Positions 17,121-24,085 of a DNA stretch of 64,000 bases are shown in pieces. The notes under the pieces were generated by a model that did not search any database, was not told where the DNA came from, and saw nothing but the letters and a program-made list of their open reading frames with translations. The position numbers were made by a program, and so were the translations under genes. The DNA comes from Pseudolactococcus sp041800635. GTDB lineage: Bacteria > Bacillota > Bacilli > Lactobacillales > Streptococcaceae. The DNA is taken from positions 1,488,001 through 1,552,000 of the forward strand of contig CP181259.1 of assembly GCA_047833645.1 (NCBI GenBank), in the 5' to 3' direction. Every line of letters starts with the position of its first letter. Within the stretch, counting starts at the first letter, position 1.

Positions 17121-17867
17121 ATGAAGACAAGCGACCGGCGCAAGTTAATTTTAGATTTACTGGATCAGGCAGAAATGGTCAAAACACAGGAGTTAATGAA
17201 GACCTTTGATGCCAGTGAGTCCACGATTCGCAGGGATTTGACGGTACTGGCTGAAAACGGTAAAATCGTTCGCGTGCACGGCGGTGCCATTGGCGTTGAC
17301 CTCTATAACTACGGCTTGACCGTTGAGAAAAGGCAGATCGAGTATATTGAAGACAAGCAAAAAATCGCCAAAGCGGCGAGTGCGGTGGTCAAAGATCGCG
17401 AACTGATTTTTCTCGATGCCTCGACCACCGTTGGCGAGATGATCCCCTATCTAGCGGGTAAAAAAATCAAAGCCGTCACCAATTCCCCGATTCATGCCCA
17501 ACGGTGCTATGAACACGGCATCCCAGTTTACGTCATCGGTGGCGAGTTAAGACAAGCGACCGACGCCGTCATCGGTGCCGTCGCCAATCAACAAGTCAGC
17601 GACTTCTTCTTTAACCGCGCCTTCATGGGCACCAACGGCATCAATGCCGAGTTCGGCTACTCGACGCCCGACCCAGAAGAAGCCCTGATGAAACGCATCG
17701 TCATGCGCCATGCCATCAAAAGCTATGTCCTAGCGGACGAGTCTAAATTCAACCGCGTCGCCTTCACCAAGGTGTCTGAGCTTGAAGAAGCGATGATCAT
17801 CACCACAACCTTAGCAGACGAAGACCGAGACAAATTTAGTCGAAAGACCAAGATTGCTGAAGTCTGA
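17121..17867 (+). CDS. DeoR-family transcriptional regulator
   Basis: 248 residues. N-terminal helix-turn-helix (ESTIRRDLTVLAENGKIVRVHGGA, given here as ESTIRRDLTVL then RVHGGA) is the DeoR signature. The C-terminal sugar-phosphate sensor domain contains FLDASTTVGEM and FMGTNGI. I prefer ATG 17121 to GTG 17115 because AAGGAAG is correctly spaced only from 17121. Last gene of the PTS/glucosidase operon, 12 nt after the glucosidase stop, so it probably represses or activates this operon in response to the phosphosugar it produces. Confidence 0.92.
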   Translation: MKTSDRRKLILDLLDQAEMVKTQELMKTFDASESTIRRDLTVLAENGKIVRVHGGAIGVDLYNYGLTVEKRQIEYIEDKQKIAKAASAVVKDRELIFLDASTTVGEMIPYLAGKKIKAVTNSPIHAQRCYEHGIPVYVIGGELRQATDAVIGAVANQQVSDFFFNRAFMGTNGINAEFGYSTPDPEEALMKRIVMRHAIKSYVLADESKFNRVAFTKVSELEEAMIITTTLADEDRDKFSRKTKIAEV

Positions 17868-17900
17868 GTTTGATGAGAGACTAGAACCCCCTATCAATGC

Positions 17901-18038
17901 GAGGCTGGGACAAAAGTCTCAGAAATATGAAAACCGCATGAAATTCGTTTTTAAAAACGTTGATTTCATACGGTTTTTGTATTTTAACTGTGTCCAAAAT
18001 CTAGCGAATTTGGACTTTTGTCCCAGTCTCTTTTTTTG
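17901..18038 (+). terminator. Branched terminator-like element with GGGACAAAAGTC arms
   Basis: Outer arms GAGGCTGGGACAAAAGTC (17901-17918) and GACTTTTGTCCCAGTCTC (18013-18030) enclose two further hairpins: one around AAACCGCATGAAA / TTTCATACGGTTT and one GTCCAAA / TTTGGAC. A seven-T run follows. It terminates the operon, but the three-way branched shape and conserved outer arms resemble a dispersed repeat family seen in lactic acid bacteria. Confidence 0.8.
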
Positions 18039-18093
18039 TTATGTTTAAATTTTATTTTTTATTAATGCTTTGGTTTTTATTATCATATTAGTT

Positions 18094-18120
18094 TTGTGTT
18101 TAAGGGAATTATGTTAAAAT
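18094..18120 (+). promoter_or_regulatory. Possible upstream promoter of the surface protein gene
   Basis: Extended -10 TGT-TAAAAT at 18112-18120 with a weak TTGTGT 15 nt before. It lies 280 nt upstream of the surface protein start, so any transcript would have a long leader through the elements at 18211-18361. Confidence 0.4.
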
Positions 18121-18210
18121 AGAAGTGAATAATAAGAATAGTTTCACATCAATTGATAAAAATAAGTCAAGATAGATAGAACTATCTATTAAAATTTGCA
18201 CAGTAAATAC

Positions 18211-18361
18211 TTGACAAGAAAGGTAAACCAGCGTATGTCTTAGACAGACAGACAGACAGAGGCAGGATTCTGCCTTGATTTAGCGTACGCTTTTTTAGAT
18301 GATAGTTAATCACCGACCCTATCTGGGGTAGACTTTTAGTCTATTCTAATAGGGGCGGTTT
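18211..18361 (+). promoter_or_regulatory. Promoter, AGAC microsatellite and tandem hairpins in the surface protein leader
   Basis: TTGACA at 18211-18216, 17-nt spacer, TATGTC at 18234-18239. The predicted start falls inside 4.75 tandem copies of AGAC (18242-18260). Next come hairpin GGCAG-GATT-CTGCC (18261-18274), enclosed by GCGTA/TACGC and followed by six Ts, and a second stem ACCGACCCTAT / ATAGGGGCGGT followed by TTTTTG (about 18313-18361). Both can act as terminators or attenuators ahead of the gene. Confidence 0.6.
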
Positions 18362-18401
18362 TTGTTTACATCGAAAGATAATTTATAGGAGGAGAATTAT
18401 T

Positions 18402-20843
18402 ATGACCACAACACTTAAGAAACTAAGTGCCTTACTCTTGGCGCTCGGGACAGTCTTTATCCTGAGTTTTCCAAGTCTTGCGCACGCCGCAGACACTGGG
18501 GGTTCGGATCATTTCCAACTGACAGTCGTCGAAAACAAAGACAGCAAGTCAGGTGCTGAAGTCGCAGACTTGACCATTAAAAATATCAGCGGGAAAACAG
18601 GCACCAATGTGACCTTCGAAGCTGATCTACCCACGATTTTCCAGGATAAGGACATGAAAAAGGCGACTTTTAATGTCGGCACCTTAAAAGCTGGCGAATC
18701 TAAAACCTATCAAATCAGTCGGAAAGCAGACGCCACAGTTGATACCACCCCACTACCCCAAACAGGCAATAATCAGTCAACAGCTGGGACGACTAAGTCA
18801 ACCACTAGCTTACCGACAACAGGGGAGGTGACGACACCACTTCTGATCACACTTGGCCTTGTCTTGGTAGCAGGTCTCATCATCATCGGCCTTAAACGTT
18901 TCCAAGGTGCGAAACATCTCCTTGCCATCTTTCTTTTACTAGTCGGATTAGGTGGCGCAGCCACAGCTAATGCGGCAGAAGATTCTTACCATCATCGTGA
19001 CGAAGTACGCAACCATGCGGTCGAGTTAGCTGGTGCGACACACGTTTTCTACCTAGCAGGTGAAGGTGATTTCGAAGGCAAACCAGATAATTCCGGCGAC
19101 AAAGGCGAGTCTGGTGACAAAGGCGAGTCTGGTGACAAAGGCGAGTCTGGCGACAAAGGCGAGTCCGGCGACAAAGGCGAAACCGGCGACAAGGGCGAGT
19201 CTGGTGATAAAGGTGAGCCAGGAGAACCAGGAGTGTCCAATAATTTCACCATTACTTATTATATCAACGGTAAAGAAGTCACAGATTTAGATCCAGATGG
19301 TTACATCGCTGGTGTCAAAACGACTTACCTACCAATCCCAACATTTACAAACGATACCTTCTCAGGTTGGTATGCTAACAAAGACTGTACGGGTGATATC
19401 ATCAAAACCATCGCCAAAGAGGAAATCGGTGACAAAGTCTTCTATGGCAAAACAACGCCAAAATCACATCAAGTTACTTTTGATTTGAAGGGTGGCAAGT
19501 TCCAAGATACCACAGCAACGACACAAGAAGTTGACCACGACGCAAAAGTGCCACAACCTAGTAATCCAGGCAAAGAGGACGCAGTAAATCAAAAAACAAT
19601 CACAAGCTTTGCCTTTGCAGGTTGGTTGACAGCAGATGATCAAGAATTTTCTTTTGACACTTTGATCACCGAAGACAGGACACTTCATGCCAAATGGGAT
19701 GAAACGAGTGCCGCGAAAGTCACCATCACCTTTAGAAATTATGATGATACTGGCGATGATGTATTGCCTCAAAAAGCCATGAAATCAGGTGAGACCCTGA
19801 CGATTCCAGATGCACCGAAAGAAAACTATTATTTCTTAGGATGGGCAGAAACACCATCAGCAGCAAATACGAAAACACTTTATGTGCCAGAAACTTACGA
19901 TGATGTTCGTCAGGTACTAAATGCACCAGACCTAGGCTACTTAGGTTATACCGTTAAGTCTGAACATGAGATTCAAAATATTACTGCAAATAGAACACTT
20001 TATGCTGTCTACTACAAAGGACTCAAAGCAACAGGATTAGCTGATTCAGCTAATCCAAAAGCTCAAGACTTCATCTGGAACGATGCCATCTGGCGTGTCG
20101 TGAATACGGTAGAAAGAAACACAGCCAACACTCGTTTAGTCGTTAAAGCCTCTGCTTTAACAGAGGAAGAAGTGACAGGTTTAGGTTTTAGTCTTGAAAA
20201 CGGCGCTGATGTACAATATCCAGAAGCGACAGAAGATAATGCCTTACGTGTTCACTTCCAGTCACAAAATGGCGCAGCAGATACAGATAATGAAAACTAC
20301 TTCTTTAATGGTCCTAGTGACGATGGCTATGGCCGCTCACGTCTCAAACTGATCATAGATGCTTATTATAGTCAGCTAGGGGATACATCAGCGGTGCAAG
20401 CCGTGACGCTCAATACACCGACTTTTACGCAGTATCTTGATACTGGGGATGGGACTAATGGTTTCATCGGAACTGGCAGCACCTACAATAACTGGCAATG
20501 GTTAACGGATTCTGCGGATGGTGGTAGATATAGATCCTATCGCGATGCACGCTTTGAAACAACGGTAGGTGGGACGAAACAAGCCTTTGCCTTGAGCTAT
20601 GGTGATATCCATGGTGCTTTAGGTGTGTCAACAGCCCCTGGTAATAATAATGTGCCACTTTTAAACTTCAGTGGGACAAACAGGAATGACTTTTGGCTCC
20701 GCTCGGCCGGCGGCAACGCTCGATATGCGGTCGGCGGCCTCTATCGGGATGCGGGCAATGTCTACGCGGGCTCTATCTACAGCAACCTTGGTGTGAATTA
20801 CCCCCTCCCTGTCCGTCCCGCTTTGTCTCTCTTAATTCAATAA
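18402..20843 (+). CDS. Mosaic cell-surface protein: LPxTG module, collagen-like stalk, InlB-type repeats, DUF6273-like C-terminus
   Basis: 813 residues. Signal peptide 1-29 (cleavage near AHA-AD). Ectodomain 35-115. LPQTG 118-122 and LPTTG 137-141, then a membrane span 146-164 and KRFQ, a complete sortase signal that is internal rather than terminal. A second hydrophobic stretch 173-187 ends ANA-AE, like another signal peptide. Then seven GDKGE[S/T/P] hexamers (232-275), three InlB/Listeria-Bacteroides-type repeats (about 283-545, with ..TLHAKW and FLGWAE), and a C-terminal domain ending NYPLPVRPALSLLIQ, typical of DUF6273-like sugar- or ligand-binding surface proteins. GGAGGAG precedes the ATG. 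Probably surface adhesion; ligand unknown. Confidence 0.85.
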   Translation: MTTTLKKLSALLLALGTVFILSFPSLAHAADTGGSDHFQLTVVENKDSKSGAEVADLTIKNISGKTGTNVTFEADLPTIFQDKDMKKATFNVGTLKAGESKTYQISRKADATVDTTPLPQTGNNQSTAGTTKSTTSLPTTGEVTTPLLITLGLVLVAGLIIIGLKRFQGAKHLLAIFLLLVGLGGAATANAAEDSYHHRDEVRNHAVELAGATHVFYLAGEGDFEGKPDNSGDKGESGDKGESGDKGESGDKGESGDKGETGDKGESGDKGEPGEPGVSNNFTITYYINGKEVTDLDPDGYIAGVKTTYLPIPTFTNDTFSGWYANKDCTGDIIKTIAKEEIGDKVFYGKTTPKSHQVTFDLKGGKFQDTTATTQEVDHDAKVPQPSNPGKEDAVNQKTITSFAFAGWLTADDQEFSFDTLITEDRTLHAKWDETSAAKVTITFRNYDDTGDDVLPQKAMKSGETLTIPDAPKENYYFLGWAETPSAANTKTLYVPETYDDVRQVLNAPDLGYLGYTVKSEHEIQNITANRTLYAVYYKGLKATGLADSANPKAQDFIWNDAIWRVVNTVERNTANTRLVVKASALTEEEVTGLGFSLENGADVQYPEATEDNALRVHFQSQNGAADTDNENYFFNGPSDDGYGRSRLKLIIDAYYSQLGDTSAVQAVTLNTPTFTQYLDTGDGTNGFIGTGSTYNNWQWLTDSADGGRYRSYRDARFETTVGGTKQAFALSYGDIHGALGVSTAPGNNNVPLLNFSGTNRNDFWLRSAGGNARYAVGGLYRDAGNVYAGSIYSNLGVNYPLPVRPALSLLIQ
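19095..19231 (+). repeat. Collagen-like 18-bp tandem repeat
   Basis: Seven hexapeptide units GDKGES (variants GET, GEP) plus a final GEP, fifteen consecutive Gly-X-Y triplets. At DNA level the 18-bp units are near identical, so copy number may vary by slippage or recombination. Confidence 0.93.
20695..20832 (+). other. Candidate variable region (DGR-like) at the 3' end of the surface protein gene
   Basis: Between the conserved FWLRS and VRPALSL blocks, 33 of 39 codons from 20706 to 20822 end in C or T. Bases 20701-20760 contain 42 G or C of 60, far above the flanking gene. NNY-rich codons in this setting are what adenine-directed mutagenesis of an AAY-rich template produces in diversity-generating retroelement targets of the VRPAL type. 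No reverse transcriptase or template repeat is in the window, so this is an inference. Confidence 0.45.
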
Positions 20844-21000
20844 TCTGACATCTGGTATCCCATATCCGGTGGTCGAGAAGTAAAGCAATAACTGCACGTG
20901 TCAAAAACTTACTGTTGCTTACGCTCTTGCAAGTGTATGAACGAATCAGCACATCGGATAGCTTTTCGTATGTGATATCATGACAGCGTGCAAAATCTAT
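20844..21000. other. Spacer after surface protein gene
   Basis: No convincing gene. A minus-strand frame of 76 codons crosses it but runs into the end of the surface gene and has no ribosome binding site. It may be remnant sequence linked to the duplicated MATE tail that follows. Confidence 0.35.
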
Positions 21001-21160
21001 CAAATGATCTCTAACGGCTCATCCAAATCATCGGCTTCGTCCAGCTCATGGTCACTGCGATGTCGCAAGTCTTTTGTAATCTTAAAGTAGCTAGGCACGA
21101 GAATAATGACACTGCCGATCCAAGCGGCAGGACTGGAAAAGAGGACGCCGATCAGGCCGT
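21001..21160 (-). pseudogene. Duplicated 3' fragment of the MATE transporter gene
   Basis: About 160 bp nearly identical (roughly 90 percent by eye) to 21640-21800, the last 53 codons of the intact MATE gene, in the same orientation. Shared strings include GATCTCTAACGGCTCATCC and AAAGAGGACGCCGATCAGG. The frame and a stop (TGA in place of TAA) are kept, but the upstream 90 percent of the gene is missing. It is a relic of a tandem duplication or of replacement of a former second copy. Confidence 0.88.
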
Positions 21161-21182
21161 TTGTCAAGTTTGCGCTATATTC

Positions 21183-21345
21183 AGGTTGAGACTTTGGTCA
21201 ATAGACCATTCGAGGCGCTGGTTTGACGTTTTAAAATTATAAGTAGAAAAATCGAGTTATTGATAGAAAATAGATAGAAAAAGACAAAAAACCTAGATAT
21301 GGCGCGGTTTATATTGATAGATTATAAATAGAAATGTTGCTATTT
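21183..21345. repeat. Intergenic repeat copy A
   Basis: Begins GTTGAGACTTTGGTCAATAG and ends with ...AATAGAAATGTTGCT. It corresponds to copy B at 21372-21585 but lacks an internal segment of about 55 bp. Contains GACGTTTTAAAATTATAAG and several TTGATAGA motifs. Confidence 0.85.
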
Positions 21346-21371
21346 ATTCCTAATTGTCAAATTGTTTTAAC

Positions 21372-21585
21372 GGTTGAGACTCCGGTCAACAGACCATCCG
21401 AGGCGCTGGTCAAACAGTGCCGACCTATGAGAACAGTCAGAGTCATCTGGCTGTTTTTTTACTGATTTGACGTTTTAAAATTATAAGTAGAAAAATCAAG
21501 TTATTGATAGAAAATAGATAGAAAAATACAAAGAATGCAGATATGACGTGGGTTTTATTGATAGATTATCAATAGAAATGTTGCT
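21372..21585. repeat. Intergenic repeat copy B
   Basis: Second copy of the 21183-21345 unit, with an extra segment of about 55 bp (21407-21467) that holds a terminator-like hairpin AACAGTCAGA / TCTGGCTGTT followed by seven Ts (21432-21460). The arrangement is: MATE tail, copy A, copy B, intact MATE, which indicates an ancestral tandem duplication. Confidence 0.85.
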
Positions 21586-21595
21586 GACGCAGACT

Positions 21596-21630
21596 AAACC
21601 CCACCCAAATTTCTGATCTGGGTGGGGTTT
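21596..21630 (-). terminator. Terminator of MATE gene
   Basis: AAACCCCACCC (21596-21606) and GGGTGGGGTTT (21620-21630), GC-rich 11-bp stem just beyond the MATE stop codon. The duplicated tail at 21001 has no equivalent hairpin. Confidence 0.8.
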
Positions 21631-21637
21631 ATCATGA

Positions 21638-23020
21638 TTAAATGATCTCTAACGGCTCATCCAAATCATCGGCTTCAGCTAGTTCATGGTCACTGCGATG
21701 GCGCAAATCCTTAGTAATCTTAAAATAGCTAGGAACGAGGATAATGACACTGCCGATCCATGCAGCAGGACTGGAAAAGAGGACGCCGATCAGGCCGACG
21801 GTCACGAGGCTCAGGACGGAAACCCCAGCCCGCATGACAAGTTCTGCCATCCCTGCAAGCGTCGGCACTAAACTGTTGCCATAGCCTTGAATGAAAGACC
21901 TCACGACGAAGAGGATCGCTAAAATCCAATAAAAGAGGCCATTGACCAGGTAATACTCGAAAGCGAGGTGGATGATTTTAGTCTCGCTGTGGCTGATGAA
22001 GAGGCCGGAGAAGAACTGGTCAAAGGTGATGAGAACAGCAGCAAAGACGATACCCCAGATGACGTCGATGATCACGGCGTGTTTGAGGCCGATGAGCATG
22101 CGCTTGTACTGGCGGGCGCCGAAGTTCTGCGCGGTGAAGGTCGTCACGGCGAGTCCGAGGCTGATCATGGGCAACATGGCCAGCTGATCGATCTGCCGAC
22201 CAATGGCTTGCATGGCCACCACATCAGTCCCCAATTTATTGAGCACGATCTGTAAAGTCAAGCTGCCGATGGCGATGATGCTGGACTGGAAGCCCATGGG
22301 ATAACCAAGTGCGGCGTGTTTGCCGATTTCTTTTTTGTTGAACTTGAAGTGCTGTTTATGGACATGGAGCACAGGCACTTTGAGTTTGATATAGATGACC
22401 AGATAAAGCACGGAGAAGGCCTGGGCGATAATCGTCGCGATTCCGGCACCAAAGACATCGGCATGGAGGCTAAGGATGAAGACAAACTCTAAAATGACAT
22501 TGAGAATCGTCGAGATGATGAGGGCGATCAGGGGTGTCCGCGAGTCGCCAATGGCCCGCAGGACGTTGGAGAGGTAGTTAAAAAGGACGGTGAAGACCAT
22601 CCCGCCAAAGATGGCTTTCAGGAAGTCGTGGGCGTCTTTAATTAGCTCTTGGGGCGTTTGCATGACTTCGAGCAAGGGGCGCGCCAGGGTATAGGCGATG
22701 ATCGTCAGGACCAGCGCTGTGATCAGGGTCAGGAAAAGGCCGATGGCAAAAGATTCTTTGACCCCTTCCTCGTCATTTGCCCCGAAGCGCTGGGAGATGA
22801 TGATGGAGAAACCACTGGTAATCCCGATCGCAAAGCCCATGATCAGGAAGTTCAGGGCACTCGTCGCCCCAACGGCAGCAAAAGCATCCTTGCCGAGCGT
22901 CTGCCCGACGATAATGGCATCAATAAAGTTGTAGAAAAGCTGGAATAGGTTACCCAAAAGTAGTGGCAAAGTAAAGAGCAAAATGACTTTGATAGGTTTT
23001 CCTTTAGTTAAATCAATCAT
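21638..23020 (-). CDS. MATE-family multidrug/metabolite efflux transporter
   Basis: 460 residues from the chosen start, with about twelve membrane helices arranged as two MatE halves. Typical strings are LLGNLFQLFYNFIDAIIVG in the first helix and AGMAELVMRAGVS in the second half. It exports cationic drugs or metabolites using an ion gradient. The frame extends to an ATG at 23077, but family members begin MIDLTKGKPIK, so I chose 23020; neither start has a well-spaced ribosome binding site. The upstream region carries a perfect cre site, implying carbon-catabolite control, unusual for a drug exporter. Confidence 0.88.
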   Translation of the reverse strand: MIDLTKGKPIKVILLFTLPLLLGNLFQLFYNFIDAIIVGQTLGKDAFAAVGATSALNFLIMGFAIGITSGFSIIISQRFGANDEEGVKESFAIGLFLTLITALVLTIIAYTLARPLLEVMQTPQELIKDAHDFLKAIFGGMVFTVLFNYLSNVLRAIGDSRTPLIALIISTILNVILEFVFILSLHADVFGAGIATIIAQAFSVLYLVIYIKLKVPVLHVHKQHFKFNKKEIGKHAALGYPMGFQSSIIAIGSLTLQIVLNKLGTDVVAMQAIGRQIDQLAMLPMISLGLAVTTFTAQNFGARQYKRMLIGLKHAVIIDVIWGIVFAAVLITFDQFFSGLFISHSETKIIHLAFEYYLVNGLFYWILAILFVVRSFIQGYGNSLVPTLAGMAELVMRAGVSVLSLVTVGLIGVLFSSPAAWIGSVIILVPSYFKITKDLRHRSDHELAEADDLDEPLEII

Positions 23021-23144
23021 GGTAAGTTGTGCAACAAGTACGTCTGGTCCTAGTCGATAGACGCGGTGTCGTATCATCCTCTCTATAAAGGTGGTTCATA
23101 ACGGTGTTCGATTGGTCGTGTGTCGTGTTGCGAGAAGCGTAACA

Positions 23145-23159
23145 TTGAAAACGTTTTCT
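23145..23159 (-). promoter_or_regulatory. cre site upstream of MATE gene
   Basis: TTGAAAACGTTTTCT fits WTGNAANCGNWNNCW fully and is nearly palindromic. On the MATE strand it lies just after an AT-rich promoter-like stretch (23160-23185) and about 125 nt before the MATE start codon. Confidence 0.85.
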
Positions 23160-23182
23160 GTGTAATAGTTATAGTTTAACAC

Positions 23183-23210
23183 AAAAAGACGATTTCGCAA
23201 GAAATCGTCT
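23183..23210 (-). terminator. Terminator of cold shock gene
   Basis: AGACGATTTC-GCAA-GAAATCGTCT (23187-23210) with five Ts following on the minus strand. Confidence 0.92.
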
Positions 23211-23231
23211 CATGTTATTAGCAACTAATAA

Positions 23232-23429
23232 TTATTTAGTTACGTTTACAGCTTGCAAACCGCGAGCGCCATCTTCAACGTCGTAGTTTACTGCTTGACC
23301 TTCTTCAAGTGTTTTGAAACCGTCTGTTTGGATCGCTGAGAAATGTACGAAAACGTCTTTTCCGTCTTGACCAGTGATGAAACCGAAACCTTTTTCAGCG
23401 TTAAACCATTTAACTGTACCTTGTGCCAT
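23232..23429 (-). CDS. Cold shock protein (CspA family)
   Basis: 65 residues, a single OB-fold. RNP1 KGFGFIT and RNP2 VFVHFS bind single-stranded nucleic acid; the protein melts RNA secondary structure at low temperature or in stationary phase. Ribosome binding site GAAGGAGA lies before the ATG. The leader contains the hairpin TGCCCCC-AA-GGGGCG (about 23435-23450). This G/C stem just before the ribosome binding site could make translation temperature-sensitive, as in other csp leaders (inferred). Confidence 0.96.
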   Translation of the reverse strand: MAQGTVKWFNAEKGFGFITGQDGKDVFVHFSAIQTDGFKTLEEGQAVNYDVEDGARGLQAVNVTK

Positions 23430-23561
23430 TTTGAATCTCCTTCGCCCCTTGGGGGCATTTTAATTTTGTGTAATTCTGAAACTGCTTAGAAAGGATGAAA
23501 CAAAATGAAACAAACTTTTTAAATCGTATACAAACTACTCCTTTATGGTATCATAAAAGAT

Positions 23562-24077
23562 ATGAAAAAGAAAGCGGAAATACGTAAAAAAATGAAATTG
23601 GCCTTAAAAACGTTTGATTTTTCTGACAAACAGCAGCAAACTCAAGCGATTATTGACCAATTTCTAGCCTCACCGATGTATCAAGACGCGCAAACGATTG
23701 GGCTTTTTATGCCCATGCCTTTTGAATTTGATATGACAAGGCTTTTAATGGACACGACGAAACGGATCGTTATTCCTAAAACCTTGCCGCAACGACAGAT
23801 GATTTTTACGGCTTATGACGAAGCTGCACTCTTTCTCACGCCTTTTGGCGTCAGAGAATCCAAGTCTGATCTTGCCATCATCCCAGATTTAATCATCGTA
23901 CCTGGTCTGGCCTGGACAGCAGACGGCTATCGTGTCGGCTATGGTGGTGGCTACTATGACCGTTACTTGGCTGATTTCAAAGGACAGACGGCTAGTTTTG
24001 TTTATGACTTTCAGCTTCTTCCTACTATAGAAAGAAACAAATTCGACATCCCAGTTGCCCACATTTTTAAGGTATAA
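23562..24077 (+). CDS. fthC: 5-formyltetrahydrofolate cyclo-ligase
   Basis: 171 residues, YgfA/MTHFS family. Conserved blocks are LFMPMPFEFD, the phosphate-binding DLIIVPGLAWTADGYRVGYGGGYYDRYL region (given as LIIVPGLAW and RVGYGGGYYDRYL), and the basic N-terminus KKKAEIRKKMK. It converts 5-formyl-THF to 5,10-methenyl-THF with ATP. TATCAT at 23549-23554 lies 7 nt before the ATG and no ribosome binding site is seen, so the mRNA may be leaderless. The rhomboid gene follows after 8 nt, a common pairing in Firmicutes. Confidence 0.93.
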   Translation: MKKKAEIRKKMKLALKTFDFSDKQQQTQAIIDQFLASPMYQDAQTIGLFMPMPFEFDMTRLLMDTTKRIVIPKTLPQRQMIFTAYDEAALFLTPFGVRESKSDLAIIPDLIIVPGLAWTADGYRVGYGGGYYDRYLADFKGQTASFVYDFQLLPTIERNKFDIPVAHIFKV

Positions 24078-24085
24078 TAAAACAT

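Noticed and set aside
17854..18048. 64-codon frame after the DeoR gene
   Set aside because: It overlaps the regulator end and runs through the branched terminator; no ribosome binding site.
20773..21003. 76-codon minus-strand frame, first considered as a DGR accessory gene or fragment
   Set aside because: It overlaps the 3' end of the surface gene and shows no reverse transcriptase or Avd-like features; no ribosome binding site.
21001..21160. Second functional MATE gene
   Set aside because: Only the last 53 codons are present; the upstream part is absent.
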